A stretch of DNA of 64,000 bases, from the NCBI GenBank assembly GCA_022843955.1, contig JALHMQ010000016.1, positions 1-64,000 on the forward strand, written 5' to 3'. The translations under genes were made by a program, and so were the position numbers. The notes beneath the pieces were generated by a model. The model was given only the letters and a program-made list of their open reading frames with translations, was not told the origin of the DNA and made no database searches. How positions within the stretch are numbered: the first letter of the stretch is position 1; each line of letters starts with the position of its first letter. The DNA is from Burkholderiaceae bacterium (GTDB taxonomy: Bacteria > Pseudomonadota > Gammaproteobacteria > Burkholderiales > Burkholderiaceae_F). Shown here in pieces: positions 58,429-64,000 of this stretch.

Positions 58429-59850
58429 TCAACCCTTCAGCGACTGGTCGAGCACGTGCAGCGCGTGATTTAGTTCGCTGTCATTGATGCGCGCGCTGCC
58501 GATCTTGCGTACCGCGTGCAGCACCGTGGTGTGGTCGCGCCCGCCGAACAACTCACCGATCTCGGGCAGGCTCTTTTGCGTGAGTTCCTTGGCCAGGTAC
58601 ATCGCCACCTGACGCGGCATGGCGATGTTCGACGGTCGCCGCTTGCTGTACATGTCGGCGACCTTGATCTTGTAGTAATCGGCCACCGTCTTCTGGATCA
58701 ACTCGACCGTGATCTGGCCGGTGGAGGCACCGAGCACGTCGCGCAGTGCCTCGCGCGCCACCTCCACCGTGATGGTGCGCGCATGAAATGCCGCGAATGC
58801 CAGGATGCTGCGCAGCGCGCCTTCCAGCTCACGAACGTTGCTGCGCAGGTTCTTGGCGATGAAAAACGCCACGTCTTCCTGCAGTGGAAAGTTTTCCAGC
58901 TCCGCCTTCTTGAGCAGGATCGCCACCCGCATTTCGAGTTCGGGCGGCTCGATCGACACCGTGAGCCCCGATGAAAAGCGCGACACCAGCCGATCCTCGA
59001 TGTCGTTGAGTTCCTTCGGATAGCGGTCGCTGGTGATGATGATCTGCTTGCGACCCGCCACCAGGGCCTCGAACGCGTAGAAGAACTCTTCCTGCGTGCG
59101 GCTCTTGCCGGCAAAAAACTGAATGTCGTCGATCAGCAGCAGATCGAGCGAGTGGTAATAGCGCTTGAAGTCGTCGAACGACTTGCGCTGGTAGGCGCGC
59201 ACCACGTCGCTCACGTACTGCTCGGCGTGGATGTAGCGCACGCGCGCATCGGGCTTGCGGGCGAGGATCGCATTGCCGACCGCATGCACCAGGTGAGTCT
59301 TGCCCAGTCCCACGCCGCCATACAGGAACAGCGGGTTGTACGAGCCGCCCGGGTTCTCGGCCACCTGCATGGCTGCTGCGCGTGCCAGCTGGTTGGCCTT
59401 GCCCGTGACGAACGTGTCGAACGACAGCGAGTCGTTGATGCGCGCACGCTCGAATTGATCGGGCGCGGCGAACTGGTTGCCGTTGGTGGATGGCGCGGCT
59501 GTCCCGTGGGGGGTCGCCGAACTGCTGTTGGCCGCGCTGACGTTGGTGGTAGCGAAGGTGGTGCCGTTGGCTGCATCCGCCGTGGCGGTTGCGGAAGCGG
59601 CGTCGATCGCCTCGACCTCGAACACCACGTCGACCGGCCGCTTGAGGACGTTGGTGGCGGCGTCCTGGATGCGCTTGGCAAACTGCGCGCGCACCGCATC
59701 CAGCTTGGTGCGATTGGGCGCGCCGATGCGCAGCTTGCCGCTGGCGGCGTCGTACTCGATCGCTTTCAAGGGTTTGATCCAGGCGGAGAACTGCTGCGGG
59801 GTCATTTCGCGTTCGAGAAGTCGCGAGCAGTCGTGCCAGAAATGAAGCAT
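58429..59850 (-). CDS. dnaA: Chromosomal replication initiator DnaA
   Basis: 473 aa. Domain I opens [22 protein letters not shown] long Ala/Thr/Asn-rich domain II linker spans about 80-145. The AAA+ core has [13 protein letters not shown] and [12 protein letters not shown]. The DNA-binding domain IV has [14 protein letters not shown] and [15 protein letters not shown]. It binds DnaA boxes in the adjacent origin and melts it. First gene of the leftward origin-side operon. Confidence 0.99.
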   Translation of the reverse strand: MLHFWHDCSRLLEREMTPQQFSAWIKPLKAIEYDAASGKLRIGAPNRTKLDAVRAQFAKRIQDAATNVLKRPVDVVFEVEAIDAASATATADAANGTTFATTNVSAANSSSATPHGTAAPSTNGNQFAAPDQFERARINDSLSFDTFVTGKANQLARAAAMQVAENPGGSYNPLFLYGGVGLGKTHLVHAVGNAILARKPDARVRYIHAEQYVSDVVRAYQRKSFDDFKRYYHSLDLLLIDDIQFFAGKSRTQEEFFYAFEALVAGRKQIIITSDRYPKELNDIEDRLVSRFSSGLTVSIEPPELEMRVAILLKKAELENFPLQEDVAFFIAKNLRSNVRELEGALRSILAFAAFHARTITVEVAREALRDVLGASTGQITVELIQKTVADYYKIKVADMYSKRRPSNIAMPRQVAMYLAKELTQKSLPEIGELFGGRDHTTVLHAVRKIGSARINDSELNHALHVLDQSLKG

Positions 59851-60090
59851 GTGTTTGTCTTCCGCCAGTCGACTCGCGGCACGGGGTGCCGGGGCCGATA
59901 TCTGTGGGGTGCGGCACCTCGATCAGTGCCGTCTCCGTGTTTTGGAATGCGCAGCGAGTCCGAAAAAGCAGGCCGCCGCACGCTGTTCTTGTCGCTGGAC
60001 CGGGGGCGACCCTGCGGCGTCCGGGGGGGAACGCATCATGGGGACCTCATGAGCCAACGAAGCCGGCGAGTTTACCGTCCCGGACCGTAG

Positions 60091-60099
60091 TTATCCACA
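60091..60099 (+). promoter_or_regulatory. DnaA box
   Basis: Perfect TTATCCACA in the dnaA-rpmH gap. Confidence 0.85.
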
Positions 60100-60235
60100 G
60101 GCCCCCCAGTCATTGCGCAGGGAATGAGCAGGCAGGGCGGACTGGAAACAATCGGTCTGGCCGACAGTGATCGCAAACAAACGGCCGGAGTGGCCGTGTC
60201 GCTGAGGGCAAAAATTTGGCGACCGGAGATAAGCC

Positions 60236-60244
60236 TGTGGATAA
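60236..60244 (-). promoter_or_regulatory. DnaA box
   Basis: TGTGGATAA, a perfect box on the minus strand, about 137 bp from the first and inverted relative to it. Confidence 0.85.
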
Positions 60245-60632
60245 ACCAGGGATAACCGCGGCTTGCCTGTGGAGGGCACGCGGACAACCCTTGCCGACTG
60301 TCTGGTGGGGCCTGCGTTTGACGCGTAGGTCACGGATCGCGTCTAATGTCAGGCTTTTTTCGCGTCGCCGCCGGGCGGGTGTAGAAGGCGTATCGGCGCA
60401 GGCAGAACCAGCTGGTTAATAACGTCGCTGAACGTCACTGCTAACGTCACTTACGGGCGTCGCCTGTGTCCGATGCGGTTGAATCGGCACAGGGCTGACG
60501 GCTTGAATCCGTTGGTCAGGTGCGGTGGCGGGTAACCGTCGCGGCAGCGGGTCGGCGCCTGCGAAGCAGCGCGCCCGCGCATCGAAGCGCCGCTGCTTGC
60601 CGCAATCGAATTCCATTGAAAGGTAGAGAAAC

Positions 60633-60773
60633 ATGGCCACCAAACGCACGTATCAGCCGTCGGTCGTGAAGCGCAAGCGCACGCACGGCTTCCTCGTCCG
60701 CATGAAGACCCGCGGCGGGCGTGCCGTCATCGCCGCGCGTCGTGCCAAGGGCCGCAAGCGGCTCGCCGCCTGA
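60633..60773 (+). CDS. rpmH: 50S ribosomal protein L34
   Basis: 46 aa, almost entirely the invariant L34 sequence: [20 protein letters not shown] then [20 protein letters not shown]. An AAAGGTAG ribosome site precedes the start. Two extra residues (Ala-Thr) follow the initiator compared with many L34 proteins. It is the first gene of the rightward origin-side operon. Confidence 0.99.
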   Translation: MATKRTYQPSVVKRKRTHGFLVRMKTRGGRAVIAARRAKGRKRLAA

Positions 60774-61317
60774 ACTGCCGACGCTGTCTGCTGCCCGCGT
60801 CGATTACCCGCCCGCCCGCCGGCTGCGCACGCCAGCGCAGTTCGCGGCGACCGTCGGTCGCGAGGGCGAACCGGTCGAGGCAATCCGCTGGCGCAGCGGG
60901 CGTCGTTTCATTGCAGCGCAAGCTCGCATCGCACCCATGACGTCGCCTGCGGTCGACGTGCCTGACCCGCTGCTGCCCGCGGCGGCGACGGCTCTCGTAC
61001 GCGGCGCGGTCCCGCGCAGCCGCTTTGGCATCACGGTGGGCAAGCGCAATGCGCGTCTGGCGGTGGATCGTGCGTTGATCAAACGGGTGCTGCGCGAAGC
61101 GGCGCGCCACGCCGCGCCTGCGCTGGATGCCGCGGCCGGCGATCGACAGGTCGACGTCGTCTTGCGCCTGAAGGCCCCGTGTCCGTCCAAGACCACCATG
61201 CCGCGACCGCAACTCAAGAAGCTGTTGCGCCAGGAAGCCGACGAGCTGCTCGCGCAACTGGCAGTCGCGCTGCGCCGCCCGGCCGCGGTCGCGCCGACCG
61301 CGGATGGGGCGCCATGA
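60742..61317 (+). CDS. rnpA: Ribonuclease P protein component
   Basis: About 191 aa from the GTG at 60742, but the start is uncertain. RnpA binds the RNase P RNA and helps mature tRNA 5' ends. The conserved RNR-type helix [20 protein letters not shown] is near the middle, after FGITVGKR. No ATG, GTG or TTG exists in frame between the rpmH stop and the [13 protein letters not shown] start of the conserved region, so translation must begin inside rpmH or at a CTG. There is also a ~20-residue insertion before RSRFGITVG. Its stop overlaps yidD. Confidence 0.88.
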   Translation: MPRAASGSPPELPTLSAARVDYPPARRLRTPAQFAATVGREGEPVEAIRWRSGRRFIAAQARIAPMTSPAVDVPDPLLPAAATALVRGAVPRSRFGITVGKRNARLAVDRALIKRVLREAARHAAPALDAAAGDRQVDVVLRLKAPCPSKTTMPRPQLKKLLRQEADELLAQLAVALRRPAAVAPTADGAP

Positions 61318-61622
61318 AGGTGGTGCTGCTGGCGCTGCTGCGCGCATACCGCTTCCTGCTGTCGCCGTGGCTTGGCAACAGCTGCCGCTTCTGGCCGACC
61401 TGCTCCGCTTACGCGATGGAGGCGATCGAAACGCACGGCGCCGCCCGCGGCAGCTGGATGATGGTGACGCGACTGGCACGCTGCCATCCGTACAGTCGCG
61501 GCGGCGTGGATCCGGTGCCGGCACAGTTCCGCTGGCGCTGCTGGTGTCCGCAGCACGCCGCCGATGACGCTGCCGCCCCGCGCCTGTTTGCCGCCGCCCG
61601 CGACCCCGACCCGTCCGCGTGA
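61314..61622 (+). CDS. yidD: Membrane protein insertion efficiency factor YidD
   Basis: 102 aa. [20 protein letters not shown] and [17 protein letters not shown] are YidD hallmarks with the conserved cysteines, then [14 protein letters not shown]. It assists YidC-dependent membrane insertion. The ATG overlaps the rnpA stop (ATGA). Confidence 0.96.
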   Translation: MKVVLLALLRAYRFLLSPWLGNSCRFWPTCSAYAMEAIETHGAARGSWMMVTRLARCHPYSRGGVDPVPAQFRWRCWCPQHAADDAAAPRLFAAARDPDPSA

Positions 61623-61694
61623 CGCTCCGCGCGTCCGCGCTTCCGACCCTCCCCCGACCTCCGCCCTGCCGGTACTGCCCGCCGAAAGCTGCAC

Positions 61695-63440
61695 ATGGAT
61701 ATCCAGCGCACCATCTTGATGATCATCTTCGGCATGTCGCTGGTGTTCCTCTATGACAACTGGCAGAAAGGTCAGGGTCGGCCGTCGATGTTGAGCGGAC
61801 CGACCGTGGAGCAGAAGGCCGCGCCGACGCCGACCCCAGGCAGCACGGCCACACCGGCGCCGACGGGAGCGGTGCCGGCCGCCGCCTCGGCCCCCGCGGT
61901 CCCGGCCCCGGCCGAAGCAGGCGCCATCGCGGCGGCGCCGGCGGCCGCGGCCGCCCCCGCCGAGCGCGTGCGCATTGAGACTGATCGCATGCGGGTGGAG
62001 ATCGATCCGACCGGCGCCGTGGTTGCGCGCGTCGAGTTGGTGCAGCAGACCGTGGCGCCGGACTGGACCGCCGCCGGACTGGTTGGAATCGTGACCGGCA
62101 AGAAGCACGATCCGAGCGCCAAGGTGGTTCTGCTGGAGTCGAACAAGAACCGCGTCTATCTGGCGCGCACCGGCTTGACCGGGCCGGCGGGCGCCCGCCT
62201 GCCGAACCACCTCACGCCGTTTACCCCGGTTGCTGGCCCGCGCGAGTTGGCGCCGGGGCAGGACACCCTCGAAGTGAAGTTCGAGGCAGTCGCTGGCGGG
62301 ATGAAGGTCGTCAAGACGTACGTGTTCAAGCGGGGCACCTACGCGGTGGAAGTCAGGCATGACATCGAGAACGTGGGCGATGCGCCAGTGACGCCGTCGA
62401 TTTACCTGCAGCTTGTGCGTGACGGCAACAAGCCCGAGGGCGAGAGCGTCCTGTACTACACGTTCACCGGCCCGGCGGTCTTCAGCGAGGCGCAGAAGTT
62501 CCAGAAGATCAACTTCAGCGACATCGAGAAGAACAAGCAAAGCCATATCGGCGAGGCGAAAGAAGGCTGGATCGCGATGATCCAGCACTACTTCGTCTCC
62601 GCCTGGGTCCCGGAGCAGGGCCGCTTTCGCGAGGTGCGCACTGCGCTCGATGGCCCCAACCTGTACTCGGTGTCCACCGTGATGCCGCTGGATGCCGTGG
62701 CGCCGGGGGCGACGGCCTCGAGCAAGGCCACGCTGTGGGTCGGGCCGCAGGACCAGGAGCAACTCGTGGCGATCGCCCCGGGGCTCGATCTGGTGGTCGA
62801 CTACGGCTGGCTCACCTTCCTGTCGAAGCCGCTGTTCTGGCTGCTGCAGTTCCTGCACGGGCTGGTCGCCAACTGGGGCTGGGCGATCGTGCTGCTGACG
62901 ATCATGGTGAAGGCGGCGTTCTATCCGCTGTCGGCGGCCAGCTACCGCAGCATGGCGAAGATGAAGGAAGTCACGCCGCGCCTGATGAAGTTGCGTGAGC
63001 AGTACGGCAACGACAAGCAGAAGCTGAACACGGCGATGATGGAGCTGTACAAGAACGAGAAGATCAACCCGCTCGGCGGCTGCCTGCCGATCCTGGTGCA
63101 GATCCCCGTGTTCATCGCTCTTTACTGGGTGCTGCTGGCGAGCGTGGAGATGCGCAACCAGCCGTGGATGCTGTGGGTGCAGGATCTCGCCACGCCCGAT
63201 CCCTGGTTCATCCTGCCGGTGCTGATGATGGCCAGCATGTGGTTCCAGTACAAGCTCAACCCCGTGCCGCCGGACCCGGTGCAGGCGAAGGTGATGGCGG
63301 CGATGCCATTCATCTTCGGCGTGATGTTCTTCTTCTTTCCGGCAGGTCTGGTGCTCTACTGGCTGGTCAACAACTGCATCTCGATCGCGCAGCAGTGGTA
63401 CGTGACCAAGCAGATCCAGAACGCGCGGGCCGTGGGGTGA
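61695..63440 (+). CDS. yidC: Membrane protein insertase YidC
   Basis: 581 aa. The first transmembrane helix (residues 5-22, RTILMIIFGMSLVFLYDNW) is followed by an Ala/Pro-rich linker and the large periplasmic beta-sandwich (~90-370). The five-helix insertase core starts near PLFWLLQFLHGLVANWGWAI and includes KMKEVTPRLMKLREQYGND and PIFGVMFFFFPAGL-like end segments. It inserts proteins with or without SecYEG. Last gene of the rpmH-rnpA-yidD-yidC set. Confidence 0.98.
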   Translation: MDIQRTILMIIFGMSLVFLYDNWQKGQGRPSMLSGPTVEQKAAPTPTPGSTATPAPTGAVPAAASAPAVPAPAEAGAIAAAPAAAAAPAERVRIETDRMRVEIDPTGAVVARVELVQQTVAPDWTAAGLVGIVTGKKHDPSAKVVLLESNKNRVYLARTGLTGPAGARLPNHLTPFTPVAGPRELAPGQDTLEVKFEAVAGGMKVVKTYVFKRGTYAVEVRHDIENVGDAPVTPSIYLQLVRDGNKPEGESVLYYTFTGPAVFSEAQKFQKINFSDIEKNKQSHIGEAKEGWIAMIQHYFVSAWVPEQGRFREVRTALDGPNLYSVSTVMPLDAVAPGATASSKATLWVGPQDQEQLVAIAPGLDLVVDYGWLTFLSKPLFWLLQFLHGLVANWGWAIVLLTIMVKAAFYPLSAASYRSMAKMKEVTPRLMKLREQYGNDKQKLNTAMMELYKNEKINPLGGCLPILVQIPVFIALYWVLLASVEMRNQPWMLWVQDLATPDPWFILPVLMMASMWFQYKLNPVPPDPVQAKVMAAMPFIFGVMFFFFPAGLVLYWLVNNCISIAQQWYVTKQIQNARAVG

Positions 63441-63441
63441 T

Positions 63442-63490
63442 CGCGATGAGGTGTACGCGAGCCTTCGGCTCGCCCGCCCACCTCATCGCG
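63442..63490. terminator. Nested hairpins after yidC
   Basis: CGCGATGAGGTG (63442-63453) pairs with CACCTCATCGCG (63479-63490), enclosing a second hairpin GCGAGCC-TTC-GGCTCGC. A second dyad, TTCAACTTCG/CGAAGTTGAA, follows at 63501-63534. They lie between convergent genes and probably serve as a bidirectional stop, though no long T-run is present. Confidence 0.55.
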
Positions 63491-63586
63491 GATTAGTCGG
63501 TTCAACTTCGATGGCGAAGCCACGCGAAGTTGAATAGGTGGCTGGCTGCACGTTGTTGCGCCAGCCACGTGTGGGCGGCGGCGCGC

Positions 63587-64000
63587 TCAGTGCCGCACGA
63601 GGTTGTGGATCTTGGCGTCGCGGCCGCCTTTGGTGCACATGCAGCAGGCCTGCGGCCACGGCGGGCAGGGCTGGGCGCACAGGCAGCGGCCGCCTTCGCC
63701 TGACTCCATTTCGCGCCAGCTCTGGCGCGCGGTGGCGGTTTCGAGCACTTCTCGCACCGAAGGCGGACGGCGCAGCCGCTCGCCTTCGATCACGACCCGT
63801 TCGAGTACTTGATCGGCGGTCTGCGTTGGTGCCAACCCAGGCGTTGCGGCGGTCGCGGCTGGCGTTGCCGGCGGCACGGCGGCGCAGGCGCGATGGACGA
63901 TCGACGTGCAGGCGGACAGGTGGGGCGCAGCGCGCTCGCGCGGCACCGTGATGTCGAGCGGGCGGAGCGTGTCGGCCGTGGCGAGCGGTTCGGCCGGCGG
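63587..64000 (-). CDS. Cysteine-rich C-terminal part of an unrecognised protein (start beyond right edge)
   Basis: An open leftward frame runs from the window edge to a stop at 63587; at least 137 residues. The N-terminal portion seen is Pro/Ala-rich (AAVPPATPAATAATPGLAPT), then TADQVLERVVIEGERLRRPP and a C-terminal cysteine cluster, CLCAQPCPPWPQACCMCTKG, that could bind metal or form disulfides. Family not recognised. It is convergent with yidC, where mnmE is often found instead. Confidence 0.55.
   Translation of the reverse strand, partial: PPAEPLATADTLRPLDITVPRERAAPHLSACTSIVHRACAAVPPATPAATAATPGLAPTQTADQVLERVVIEGERLRRPPSVREVLETATARQSWREMESGEGGRCLCAQPCPPWPQACCMCTKGGRDAKIHNLVRH

Larger units (their letters stand above)
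59851..60632. other. Predicted replication origin (oriC) between dnaA and rpmH
   Basis: 782 bp without a gene, lying between divergent dnaA and rpmH. It has two perfect DnaA boxes in opposite orientation and several weaker variants (GGATAACC, TGTGGAGGG), plus the most AT-rich patches nearby (AAAAATTTGG near 60210, TTAATAACG near 60415). Gene orientation on both sides switches here. It also carries the promoters of dnaA and rpmH. Confidence 0.85.

Overview
This 64 kb window is high-GC, gene-dense bacterial chromosome. It contains the chromosomal replication origin: dnaA, dnaN and gyrB read leftward, rpmH, rnpA, yidD and yidC read rightward, and about 0.8 kb with DnaA boxes lies between them. 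The origin layout, EarP-type EF-P modification, two Bug-family solute-binding proteins, a SoxX-type cytochrome and HD-GYP/MCP signalling genes all point to a betaproteobacterium, most likely of the order Burkholderiales. No tRNA, rRNA, CRISPR array or transposase gene was recognised.

Left part (1-18.3 kb): a leftward defence island built on a type I restriction-modification operon. In transcription order it holds hsdM, hsdS, a 1266-residue protein with a PD-(D/E)XK-like head and a degenerate NTPase region, a 48-codon ORF, a DUF262/HNH (GmrSD/SspE-like) protein, the DarT-DarG DNA ADP-ribosylation toxin-antitoxin pair, a 48-codon relic resembling the HsdR N-terminus, Nmad3 and Nmad2 (nucleotide-modification-associated domains), a small nuclease-fold-like protein and hsdR. 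A membrane/coiled-coil protein, a cold-shock/excalibur fusion, a class II Fic protein and the start of a HicB-like gene follow. Start and stop codons overlap or lie within a few dozen bases from hsdM to hsdR, so these genes are probably co-transcribed. A palindromic REP-like element sits in frame inside hsdM.

Middle part (18.5-46 kb): a condensation-domain-like acyltransferase, an orphan Pvc16/DUF4255 protein, a nitronate monooxygenase and a lipoprotein alpha/beta hydrolase. The last 85 bp of the hydrolase gene are present three times within a 1.6 kb cluster of REP palindromes. A lone SoxX and a Bug protein come next. A four-gene rightward operon (28.1-32.0 kb) then encodes two secreted proteins made of ~36-58-residue repeats, a small exported protein and a CsgG-like lipoprotein with peptidoglycan-binding-like and DUF4384 regions. 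This looks like an undescribed curli/holdfast-like fibre system and is the strongest candidate for a new system here. After it come an HD-GYP phosphodiesterase, a chemoreceptor, outer-membrane proteins, DNA polymerase IV, a leftward maoC-Bug-menB-menE-like cluster, NnrU, a ClpP-like membrane protein and a methyltransferase.

Right part (45.5-64 kb): a DUF72 protein, a HicA-like protein, earP-efp with a clear terminator, a PNPOx-family protein, two unrecognised exported or anchored proteins, a RIO kinase, and then the replication-origin block. rnpA appears to start inside rpmH. A leftward, cysteine-rich, exported-looking ORF runs off the right edge where mnmE often lies.
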